Assembly (NCBI GenBank): GCA_029009035.1
Contig: JAQXJQ010000020.1
Span: 1-12,901 of the forward strand
Direction: 5' to 3'
Source: Oscillospiraceae bacterium
Lineage (GTDB): Bacteria > Bacillota > Clostridia > Oscillospirales > Oscillospiraceae
DNA: 12,901 nt
The position numbers and the translations under genes were made by a program. Position 1 is the stretch's first letter, and every line of letters starts with the position of its first letter. The notes under the pieces are model-generated. The model was given only the letters and a program-made list of their open reading frames with translations, was not told the origin of the DNA and ran no database searches. Positions 1-6,862 of this stretch are shown piece after piece.

Positions 1-1
1 T

Positions 2-1633
2 TCCGCCCTGGAGCGCCGCTTCCAGCCCATCACAGTGGAAGAACCCTCCATCGAGGACGCCACCGAGATCCTGAAGGGGATCGCCCCCTACTACGAGTCC
101 TTCCACCATGTGCGCATCAGCCCGGATATGTGCCGTCTGGCCGTCACCATGAGCGAGCGGTACATCACCGACCGCTACCTGCCCGACAAGGCCATCGACC
201 TCATTGACGAGGCCTCCTCCGATGTGAACCTTCACAACACCGATCTGGCCCGGCTGGCCGAGATCGACAAGGAGATAGCCGACTACTCCAAGGAGATGGA
301 GCTGGCCCTCTCCGGTACCGACGGACGAGGCGACGCCGAGCTCCAGCAGCTTCAGCAGCGGGAGCAGCAGCTCCAGCGGCAGAAGGACTCCCTGGAGATG
401 GCCGTGACCCGTGACGACGCGGAGTCCCCCAACCGGGGCGATCCCGCCTTTGAAGAGCGTCAGCTGAGCCGCCGCAGCCAGATCAGCGACCTGCAGCGCC
501 AGATCGCGGACATCTCCGCCCGAAAGCAGGCCATTCAGACCCAGATCAATGACCGCGCCTACCAGCGTCTGGCCGAGCTGAAAAGCCGGCAGGCTCAGCT
601 CACCGCCGAAAAGAACCTCCTTCTGGCCAAGGGCGACCCCGCTCTGACCCCCGCCCACCTGGCCCGGGTCATCGAGCTGTGGACCAAGATCCCCGCCAGT
701 CAGATCCAGGCTCAGGAGTTCGAGCAGCTGGCCTCCCTGGAAACTCGCCTCAAACAGCACATCGTGGGCCAGGACGAGGCCGTCTCCGTGGTCGCCGCCG
801 CCATCCGCCGGGGCCGCGTGGGCATCTCCGCCAAGCACAAGCCGGTGTCCTTCATTTTCGTCGGCTCCACCGGCGTGGGCAAAACGGAGCTGGTGAAGCA
901 GCTGGCCGCCGACCTGTTCAACTCCCCCGAGTCTCTCATCCGGCTGGATATGAGCGAGTTTATGGAGAAGCACTCCGTCTCCCGCATCATCGGCTCTCCC
1001 CCGGGCTATGTGGGCTATGACGACGCCGGCCAGCTCACCGAAAAGATCCGCCGCAAGCCCTACAGCGTCATTCTCTTCGACGAGATCGAGAAGGCCCATC
1101 CCGATGTACTGAACATCCTGCTGCAGATTTTGGATGACGGGCACATCTCCGACGCCCATGGCAAGGTGGTCAACTTCGAGAACGCTGTCATCGTCATGAC
1201 CTCCAACGCCGGCAGCAACACCAAGGGCGGCTCTCTGGGCTTTGACCGCACCGCAGAGCAGCTGGGCAAGGAGAAGGCCATGAAGGGTCTGGAGTCTTTC
1301 CTGCGCCCCGAGTTTATCAACCGCGTGGACGAGATCGTCTGCTTCAACCAGCTCACCCAGGACAACTTCAAAGATATCGCCAAAATCATGCTGGCCGAGC
1401 TGGAGGGCGTTTTGTCCGACAAGGGGATCACCTTTACCTACGAGGAGTCCCTGCTGGATTATCTGGTCGCCAAGTCCTACTCCCCCGCTTACGGCGCGCG
1501 CAATCTCCGCCGTCAAATTCAGAAGGATCTGGAGGACCCCATCGCCTCCAAGCTCATTGAGCGCTATGCAGATCCCCTGCGCACCATCCATGTTTCCGCC
1601 GACGGCGATGCCCTCAGCATCGTCACCGATTGA
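2..1633 (+). CDS. clpC: Clp/Hsp100 AAA+ ATPase, ClpC-like, 5' end outside window
   Basis: This is the C-terminal 543 residues of a cytoplasmic Hsp100 unfoldase that remodels proteins or feeds them to ClpP. The frame is open from base 2 (ALERRFQP, typical of the end of the first AAA module), so the true start lies upstream. Visible parts, numbered from base 2: end of AAA-1 with IDLIDEA near residue 65; a Gln/Glu-rich coiled-coil middle region, about 70-212; a second AAA module with Walker A GSTGVGKT at 288-295, Walker B VILFDE from 356, sensor 1 MTSNAG, arginine-finger motif RPEFINR and sensor 2 YGARNLRR near 497. An LGF tripeptide at 412-414 sits where ClpA/ClpC carry their ClpP-docking IGL/VGF loop, which argues for ClpC. 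The middle region is as long as that of ClpB, so the symbol is tentative. A terminator follows 10 bp after the stop codon. Confidence 0.93.
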   Translation, partial: SALERRFQPITVEEPSIEDATEILKGIAPYYESFHHVRISPDMCRLAVTMSERYITDRYLPDKAIDLIDEASSDVNLHNTDLARLAEIDKEIADYSKEMELALSGTDGRGDAELQQLQQREQQLQRQKDSLEMAVTRDDAESPNRGDPAFEERQLSRRSQISDLQRQIADISARKQAIQTQINDRAYQRLAELKSRQAQLTAEKNLLLAKGDPALTPAHLARVIELWTKIPASQIQAQEFEQLASLETRLKQHIVGQDEAVSVVAAAIRRGRVGISAKHKPVSFIFVGSTGVGKTELVKQLAADLFNSPESLIRLDMSEFMEKHSVSRIIGSPPGYVGYDDAGQLTEKIRRKPYSVILFDEIEKAHPDVLNILLQILDDGHISDAHGKVVNFENAVIVMTSNAGSNTKGGSLGFDRTAEQLGKEKAMKGLESFLRPEFINRVDEIVCFNQLTQDNFKDIAKIMLAELEGVLSDKGITFTYEESLLDYLVAKSYSPAYGARNLRRQIQKDLEDPIASKLIERYADPLRTIHVSADGDALSIVTD

Positions 1634-1643
1634 GTTCAAAACG

Positions 1644-1678
1644 AAAAATCCCCATTGGCTCAGCCAATGGGGATTTTT
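1644..1678. terminator. Bidirectional Rho-independent terminator between convergent genes
   Basis: The two 16-base arms are exact reverse complements (left arm begins AAAAATCCCC, right arm ends GGGGATTTTT) with a 3-base loop. Each strand reads a GC-containing stem ending in five T. It lies between the stop of the Clp ATPase (+) and the stop of the isocitrate dehydrogenase (-), so it can end both transcripts. Confidence 0.93.
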
Positions 1679-1697
1679 AAATGAAGTTGATTGTCCT

Positions 1698-2897
1698 TTA
1701 CAGCCTGGTGCGCACCGCCTGCAGGAACTCCAGACCGGTCACCTTCCGGGCGGGGATCTCGCCGCTCCAGAGGCTGACCAGATCGCCGGTCATCACGCCG
1801 CTCTCGATGGTGTCGATGGCGGCCTTTTTCAGCTTTTCGGCGAAGGCGGTCAGCTCGGGCAGGTCATCCAGTTCGCCCCGCTTGGCAAGGGCGCCGGCCC
1901 AGGCAAAGAGGGTGGCCATCGGGTTGGCGGAGACCTGCTCCCCCCGCTGATAGGCGTAGTAGAGGTCGGTCACGGTACCGTGGGCGGCCTCAAACTCATA
2001 GTTGCCGTCGGGAGAGACCAGAACAGAGGTCATCATGGCCAGAGAGCCCACAGCGGCGGAAAGCATATCGCTCATCACATCGCCGTCGTAGTTCTTGCAG
2101 GCCCAGATAAAGCCGCCCTTGGACTGGATCACCCGGGCCACGGCGCTGTCAATGAGCATATAGCGGTAGCTGATGCCCAGCTTTTCAAATTCCGTACGAT
2201 AGGTGCTCTCAAACAGCTCGTCGAAGATGTTCTTGAACTGCTGGTCGTACTGCTTGGAGATGGTATCCTTGGCGCAGAACAGCAGGTGCTGCTTGCTGCC
2301 CACGGCGAACCGGAAGCAGGCATGGGCAAAGGAGGCGATGGACCGGTCCAGATTGAACTGACCCTGCAGCACGCCGGGCTCGGTGAACTCACGGATGGTC
2401 TGGCGCGTCTCGGTGCCGTCCTCCGCGGTGAACACCAGCTCCGCCTTTCCGGGGCAGGTCACACGGAACTCGGTGGCGCTGTAAATATCTCCGAAGGCAT
2501 GGCGGGCGATGGTGATGGGCCGCTCCCAATTTCTGACCAGGGGCTCGATGCCCTTGACAATAATGGGGGTGCGGAACACGGTGCCGTCCAGAATGGCGCG
2601 GATGGTGCCGTTGGGGGACTTCCACATTCTGGACAGGTGGTACTCCTCCATGCGCTGGGCATTGGGGGTAATGGTGGCACACTTGACAGCTACGCCGTAC
2701 TTCTTGGTGGCGTTGGCAGAGTCCACGGTGACCTGGTCGCGGGTGGCCTCACGGTTGGGCAGGCCCAGGTCGTAATACTCCGTCTTCAGGTCGATGTAGG
2801 GCAGCAGCAGCTCATCCTTGATCTGCTGCCAGAGGATGCGGGTCATCTCGTCGCCGTCCATCTCCACCAAGGGGGTTTTCATCTGAATTTTGCTCAT
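1698..2897 (-). CDS. icd: Isocitrate dehydrogenase, homodimeric eukaryote-like type
   Basis: This 399-residue enzyme oxidatively decarboxylates isocitrate to 2-oxoglutarate in the cytoplasm, supplying carbon skeletons for glutamate. It matches the homodimeric family typified by human IDH1. Substrate-site motifs are all present: SPNGTIR at 94-100, R109, RHAFGD with R132, Y139, and the metal-binding NYDGDVMSD at 269-277. The AHGTVT coenzyme motif is followed by D311-L312, where NADP+-specific IDH1 has Arg-His, and Q258 replaces its Lys260. This suggests NAD+ use (see findings). The start is MSKIQ at 2897, because a GGAGG lies 8 bases upstream; an in-frame ATG 21 bases earlier has no such site. 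It follows the DUF975 gene by 17 bp and is probably co-transcribed with it. The family call is secure; the coenzyme is inferred. Confidence 0.95.
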   Translation of the reverse strand: MSKIQMKTPLVEMDGDEMTRILWQQIKDELLLPYIDLKTEYYDLGLPNREATRDQVTVDSANATKKYGVAVKCATITPNAQRMEEYHLSRMWKSPNGTIRAILDGTVFRTPIIVKGIEPLVRNWERPITIARHAFGDIYSATEFRVTCPGKAELVFTAEDGTETRQTIREFTEPGVLQGQFNLDRSIASFAHACFRFAVGSKQHLLFCAKDTISKQYDQQFKNIFDELFESTYRTEFEKLGISYRYMLIDSAVARVIQSKGGFIWACKNYDGDVMSDMLSAAVGSLAMMTSVLVSPDGNYEFEAAHGTVTDLYYAYQRGEQVSANPMATLFAWAGALAKRGELDDLPELTAFAEKLKKAAIDTIESGVMTGDLVSLWSGEIPARKVTGLEFLQAVRTRL

Positions 2898-2905
2898 TGT
2901 ATTTG

Positions 2906-2910
2906 CCTCC
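2906..2910 (-). promoter_or_regulatory. Ribosome binding site of icd
   Basis: GGAGG on the minus strand, 8 bases before ATG at 2897. It fixes the start at MSKIQ rather than the in-frame ATG at 2918. It begins only 4 bases past the DUF975 stop codon, so translation of the two genes may be coupled. Confidence 0.8.
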
Positions 2911-2914
2911 GCTG

Positions 2915-3961
2915 TCAAACCTCAGGATCGTAGGACTTGGGCTCCTCCTCTTCGGCTCCGGGTGCCAGAGTGGGCCAGCCCTCCTCAGGAGCAGGGGCCT
3001 GGGGACGGAAGAACAGGTAGAACTTCGCCACAGAACCGTTGATGTAGGGCTGCAGCCAGATATTCAGGAACAGGCTGCCCACCGCCATCAGCAGAGCAAC
3101 CACCATGATGCCGGCCACAGCGCCGCCGATGGCGCCGTAGCTGCCGCCGCCGATGGCATTGCCGATGCCCACAGCACCCAGACCGGCGATGATGGCCGTG
3201 CCCACCAGAACAATGGCGAACTCCACCAGATACCAGCCGATGAAGGAGAGATACAGCACAAAGAGCTTGCCCTTGTTGCCCTTCATCATCCGCTTGCTTT
3301 CGCTGATGGCGTCCAGGCCGTACTTACCGGTGTCCAGCAGCACGAAGGTGGACATGGAGTAGCGCAGGACCAGCCTGACCTCCAGGATCATAATGGCGAT
3401 ATAATCCAGCACAAACAGGATCACGCTCAGGGCGGGCACCGACTCCATGAGCAGCGCGGCGATCACGGCGATCACCATGAAGCCCAGCGCATAGAGCAGG
3501 GACCACAGCATGGTGAACACCCACACCAGCACCGCGGTGAGGATCACCTGCCCCGCCTTGGAGAAGCCGCAGAAAATGCGGTTCAGCTGGGGAGCTTCGT
3601 TCTTTACCATGGACAGGCAGTAACCGTCATAGCCCACGCCCATCAAGCCCTGCCAGACGGCGCTCAGCACAGAGCCGATCAGAGCCGCCAGCACCACGGT
3701 GCCGATCAGCGCCGCCAGACGGTCCGCGTACATCAGCATCATTTCCGTCATGATCTCCTCGGGCTGATAGCCGGACTGCATCAGTGTGGCGATCTGGGTC
3801 GTCAGGGCAGATGTACCGGCCACCGCGCCGAGAACGGTCTGGATCAGCCAGCTGCCCACCGACAGGATCACCAGGAACAGCAGCGTCACCCAGATTGCCT
3901 TGGGCTTCGTGGCCGCCATACTTTGTTTCACTTCTGTTTTTAACTGTGCTCTGTTATACAT
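2915..3961 (-). CDS. DUF975 family integral membrane protein
   Basis: A 348-residue membrane protein of unknown function, widespread in Firmicutes. It starts MYNRAQLK, a typical DUF975 opening, followed by a hydrophobic segment at about residues 23-46. Several more long hydrophobic stretches follow, roughly six in all. Two conserved-looking family blocks are visible: the SESKRMMKGNKGKLF segment before a membrane helix with SFIGW, and the final LQPYINGSVAKFY block. The tail is a short acidic, proline-containing cytoplasmic extension (PAPEEGW to the end). The start at 3961 is chosen because AGGAGG lies 7 bases upstream; longer in-frame extension reaches 4159 but runs through promoter and terminator sequence. 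It precedes icd by 17 bp in the same direction. No enzymatic motif is visible, and I propose no function. Confidence 0.88.
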   Translation of the reverse strand: MYNRAQLKTEVKQSMAATKPKAIWVTLLFLVILSVGSWLIQTVLGAVAGTSALTTQIATLMQSGYQPEEIMTEMMLMYADRLAALIGTVVLAALIGSVLSAVWQGLMGVGYDGYCLSMVKNEAPQLNRIFCGFSKAGQVILTAVLVWVFTMLWSLLYALGFMVIAVIAALLMESVPALSVILFVLDYIAIMILEVRLVLRYSMSTFVLLDTGKYGLDAISESKRMMKGNKGKLFVLYLSFIGWYLVEFAIVLVGTAIIAGLGAVGIGNAIGGGSYGAIGGAVAGIMVVALLMAVGSLFLNIWLQPYINGSVAKFYLFFRPQAPAPEEGWPTLAPGAEEEEPKSYDPEV

Positions 3962-3968
3962 AAAAGAG

Positions 3969-3974
3969 CCTCCT
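3969..3974 (-). promoter_or_regulatory. Ribosome binding site of the DUF975 gene
   Basis: Perfect AGGAGG on the minus strand, 7 bases before ATG at 3961. It decides the start over upstream in-frame candidates. Confidence 0.85.
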
Positions 3975-3986
3975 CTCTTCCAGTCG

Positions 3987-4015
3987 ATTTTACTACAGAG
4001 GGCTGGAAAATGCAA
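3987..4015 (-). promoter_or_regulatory. Putative sigma-A promoter of DUF975-icd
   Basis: On the minus strand, TTGCAT (4010-4015), a 17-base spacer, then TAAAAT (3987-3992). The -10 matches five of six consensus bases and the -35 only three. Transcription would start near 3980, about 19 bases before the start codon. It lies just past the ATPase terminator on the same strand, where a new promoter is expected. Confidence 0.55.
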
Positions 4016-4047
4016 CCTCTGACCCCCTCTCTTCTCCTCCTTATCCC

Positions 4048-4074
4048 AAAAAAGCGCGGCCTGTGGCCGCGCTT
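4048..4074 (-). terminator. Rho-independent terminator of the P-type ATPase transcript
   Basis: Perfect 10-bp stem (AAGCGCGGCC on the plus strand) with a 3-base loop. On the minus strand it ends in a run of six T. It lies about 217 bases beyond the ATPase stop codon, with a MITE-like element in between. Confidence 0.88.
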
Positions 4075-4080
4075 GAGACT

Positions 4081-4270
4081 GTCGAAAAAGGCTTCGCCTT
4101 TCCCGACAATTTCTTTGCAGTCCGCTGCGTCGCAGATTTTGTCCGCCAATAGCGAACAAAATCCACGCTTGCGGCCTGAGAAGTGTTTTCTCCGACGCAC
4201 ATGTCGTCGGAGAAAACGGATTACACTTTATTTCGCCGCAAAGCGGCGAAACTCTACGAGGTTTTTCGAC
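4081..4270. mobile_element. 190-bp MITE-like hairpin-rich element with 5-bp target duplication
   Basis: Terminal inverted repeats GTCGAAAAA (4081-4089) and TTTTTCGAC (4262-4270) are perfect over 9 bp. They are flanked by direct repeats AGACT at 4076-4080 and 4271-4275, as expected of a target-site duplication. No credible coding frame lies inside. The interior folds extensively: a 12-bp stem with two mismatches (4081-4107), arms ATTTTGT/ACAAAAT (4136-4162), a perfect 12-bp stem (4185-4217) and a perfect 9-bp stem TTTCGCCGC/GCGGCGAAA (4231-4251). It sits in the 3' untranslated region of the ATPase mRNA, before the terminator. The repeats are seen directly. Mobility by a transposase acting in trans is inferred. 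A non-mobile structured intergenic repeat is the alternative. Confidence 0.72.
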
Positions 4271-4290
4271 AGACTGGCTTCTTCATGGCT

Positions 4291-6741
4291 CTATGATATC
4301 TGTCTGCGTTTTCTCTTGCTCCGCCTGGCAAACCACTCGTCCACCAGGTGCCAGCAGCGCTCAAAGAGCAGCTCAAACACATGGATCACCGAGGGAGCCA
4401 GCAGCAGGAACACCACGATCACCAGCCAGGACTGGAAATCCAGCCTGGTGAGATCGAAGTAAGCACCGAGAAACACGATGGAAATAAGCATTGCCGCCGA
4501 CATGGTACCCAGGAGGGTCCATCGCTTCCAATCCAGGGGTCGGGACACATAATAGAGCACCAGCAGTCCCACAAAGCCCATGACCGCCGTAGCCAGCGTG
4601 GTCAGCGTCGTCTTCTCAAAGGTAAAGGCCACGGTAAACAGCTCAATGCCCACAATGAGCACGATATTGGACAATCCCCCGGGGAGGGCACGGCGAAGCA
4701 CATTGCGCATAAAGCTGCCCCGGACCAGCTCGTGGTTGGGCTCCAGCGCCAGCACAAAGGAGGGGATGCCGATGGTCAGCGCGCTGATGAGGGTCATCTG
4801 AATGGGCGCGAAGGGATAGGGGAAGCCCGCAAAGGCGGTGATGAGCGCAAGGAACAGGGCCATGATATTTTTCACCAGATAGAGGGCGGCCGAACGCTGG
4901 ATATTGTTGATGACCCGTCTTCCCTCCTCCACCACGCTGGGCAGCGCGGAGAAGTCGGAATTGAGCAGTACAAGCTCAGCCACCTGACAGGCCGCCTCGG
5001 CTCCGGAGGCCATGGCAATGCCGCAGTCGGCGTCCTTCAGCGCCAGCACATCATTGACGCCGTCACCGGTCATGGCCACGGTATGGCCCTCCCGCTGGAT
5101 GGCCTTCACCAGCTTTTGCTTCTGGTCGGGGGTCACACGGCCAAAGACCGTATAGTCCCGGACGGCCTGGGCGTAGTCCACACCCTCTTTCAGGTAGCCG
5201 GCGTCGATATAGCGCTCCGCGCCCTCGATCCCCGCCTGCTGCGCCACTCTGGACACCGTCTCCGGGATGTCTCCGGAGATGACCTTGATGGCCACTCCCT
5301 GCCGGGCAAAGTAGGCGAAGGTGTCCTTCGCCTCGGGGCGGATGGGGTTATCCAGCACCACCAGCGCCACCGGCTCCACATCGCCGTTCAAGCCGCCAAC
5401 GCCGGGAATGCCGGAGCAGCGGCCCAGAAGCAGCGTGCGGCAGCCCTCCTCCCGGTAGGGGGCGGCGATCGCGTCCACCGCCCCACGCTCACTGCCCAGG
5501 ATAAACTCCGGCGCACCCACCGCAAAGGCGCCCGCATCCCGGAAAATCACCGCGGACCACTTGGTCGCAGATGTAAACGGGATTACCTTGTCAGCACGCC
5601 ATTTTGCAGGCCCGTTGAAGCGATTTGCCATGGCTTTTGCCGTGTCGTTGTCCGCATCGGCGGCGCTGTAGTAGCAGTTCAGGATCTCCTCGATCTCTCC
5701 CGCATCCCAGCGCGTTTCATCCAGCGGCACCACCTCACGAACGGTCATCTCCGGCTGGGTGATGGTGCCCGTTTTGTCCACGCACAGCACATCCACACGG
5801 GCCAGGGTCTCAATGGCGCTCATCTCATGCACCAATGTCTTCTTCCCCGCCAGGCGGGCCACAGACACCGCCAAAGCCACACTGGTGAGCAGGTACAATC
5901 CCTCGGGGATCATGCCGATGAGCGCGCCCACCATGGAGCTGACAGAGGCGGAAAACCCGTGCTGCAGCACGATATACTCATTGCAGAACAGAGCCGTCCC
6001 GATGGGGATCAGGGCAAAGCCCACCACCTTGATGAGGCGGTCAAGGGACTTCATCATGCTGGATTTTACCGCACCTCTGTCCGCCTTGGCCTCCAGCGCC
6101 AGCCGGGAGGCGTAGCTCTCCGCCCCCACCCGGTCCATACGGGCACGGCAGCGGCCGGAGACCACAAAGCTGCCGGAGAGCAGCTCGTCTCCGGGATTTT
6201 TGGTAATGGGATCGGCTTCGCCGGTGATGAGGGCCTCATTGACCGTGACCTGTCCCACCAACACCGGTCCGTCCGCCGGGATCTGATCGCCGGCGCACAG
6301 CTCCACCACTTCTTCGCGCACCATGTTATGGGGCGCCACGGTGCCCAGCCGTCCGTCGCGCACCACCTTCACCCTGCCCTCAGCCAGAAGGTTCAGTTTT
6401 TCCAGCGTGGCACGGGAGCGAAGCTGCTGCACGATACCGATGGCGGAGTTGATGAGGGCGATCACCAGGAAGAACATATCCTTGTACTGTCCCGCCACCA
6501 CCAGCAGCACCGCCAGCACCACAAACACCAGATTGAAGAAGGTCAGGGTATTCTCCCGGATGATCTGGCCCGTTGTCTTGGCGTTGGACACCACCGCGGT
6601 ATTGGCATAGCCGTTGGCAGCCAGCTCCGCCGCCTGGGCCGAGGTCAGACCCCGTTCCGCGCCGGGATAGAACCGCTCCACTTCACGCAGCGCCGGGGTC
6701 TCGCCCTGCGCCTGTATCTCTTTCTTTTTCCCCAGTCCCAC
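4291..6741 (-). CDS. Cation-transporting P-type ATPase, CtpE-like
   Basis: An 816-residue ATP-driven cation pump of the cytoplasmic membrane. Visible in order: actuator motif TGEAD at 173-177, M4 motif IPEGL at 278-282, phosphorylation motif DKTGT at 322-326 (Asp322 accepts phosphate), and hinge MTGDGVND at 557-564. There are paired hydrophobic helices near 66-84 and 88-105, two around M4, and a six-helix-like C-terminal block. There is no N-terminal heavy-metal domain and no CPC motif, so it is not a copper or zinc exporter. The PEGLYLLTS block and the following segment resemble mycobacterial CtpE, described as a Ca2+ transporter; the substrate here is inferred. The start is GTG at 6741, with AGGAAGG about 11 bases upstream. 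It is probably transcribed alone: a terminator-like hairpin precedes it, and its own terminator lies beyond the MITE-like element. Confidence 0.92.
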   Translation of the reverse strand: MGLGKKKEIQAQGETPALREVERFYPGAERGLTSAQAAELAANGYANTAVVSNAKTTGQIIRENTLTFFNLVFVVLAVLLVVAGQYKDMFFLVIALINSAIGIVQQLRSRATLEKLNLLAEGRVKVVRDGRLGTVAPHNMVREEVVELCAGDQIPADGPVLVGQVTVNEALITGEADPITKNPGDELLSGSFVVSGRCRARMDRVGAESYASRLALEAKADRGAVKSSMMKSLDRLIKVVGFALIPIGTALFCNEYIVLQHGFSASVSSMVGALIGMIPEGLYLLTSVALAVSVARLAGKKTLVHEMSAIETLARVDVLCVDKTGTITQPEMTVREVVPLDETRWDAGEIEEILNCYYSAADADNDTAKAMANRFNGPAKWRADKVIPFTSATKWSAVIFRDAGAFAVGAPEFILGSERGAVDAIAAPYREEGCRTLLLGRCSGIPGVGGLNGDVEPVALVVLDNPIRPEAKDTFAYFARQGVAIKVISGDIPETVSRVAQQAGIEGAERYIDAGYLKEGVDYAQAVRDYTVFGRVTPDQKQKLVKAIQREGHTVAMTGDGVNDVLALKDADCGIAMASGAEAACQVAELVLLNSDFSALPSVVEEGRRVINNIQRSAALYLVKNIMALFLALITAFAGFPYPFAPIQMTLISALTIGIPSFVLALEPNHELVRGSFMRNVLRRALPGGLSNIVLIVGIELFTVAFTFEKTTLTTLATAVMGFVGLLVLYYVSRPLDWKRWTLLGTMSAAMLISIVFLGAYFDLTRLDFQSWLVIVVFLLLAPSVIHVFELLFERCWHLVDEWFARRSKRKRRQIS

Positions 6742-6783
6742 GCGCGCACCGTCCTTCCTGTGCTGAAAGTGTCATTATTGATT

Positions 6784-6812
6784 AGCATAGCACAAAGAAA
6801 TGCCGGCGTAAA
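6784..6812 (-). promoter_or_regulatory. Putative promoter of the P-type ATPase
   Basis: On the minus strand, TTTACG (6807-6812), a 17-base spacer, then TATGCT (6784-6789); each box matches four of six consensus bases. The -35 box lies inside the hairpin that ends the upstream gene. It is a weak call based on spacing and position. Confidence 0.4.
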
Positions 6813-6836
6813 GCACCCTTACACCGGCATTTCTTT
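6794..6836 (-). terminator. Terminator-like hairpin after the polysaccharide deacetylase
   Basis: An 18-bp stem with arms AAAGAAATGCCGG and CCGGCATTTCTTT plus inner pairs, and a 7-base loop. On the minus strand the one irregular pair becomes a G-U wobble; on the plus strand it is a mismatch, so minus is the likely working direction. The T-rich part is in the stem base rather than a clean trailing run. It begins 26 bases after the deacetylase stop. Confidence 0.72.
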
Positions 6837-6862
6837 AAGTTTTTGTGAATTTCCGCATCAAT

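Noticed and set aside
1557..2933. A 458-codon plus-strand open frame antisense to icd
   Set aside because: Its composition is Gly/His-rich, and it overlaps the end of the Clp gene and the perfect terminator at 1644-1678. No ribosome binding site or motif is visible.
3962..4159. Longer start for the DUF975 protein
   Set aside because: The extension reads through the promoter, the ATPase terminator and part of the MITE-like element. AGGAGG marks the start at 3961.
4010..4462. A 150-codon plus-strand open frame across the MITE-like element
   Set aside because: It passes through a terminator stem, the whole hairpin element and the 3' end of the ATPase gene, with no ribosome binding site and no recognisable protein.
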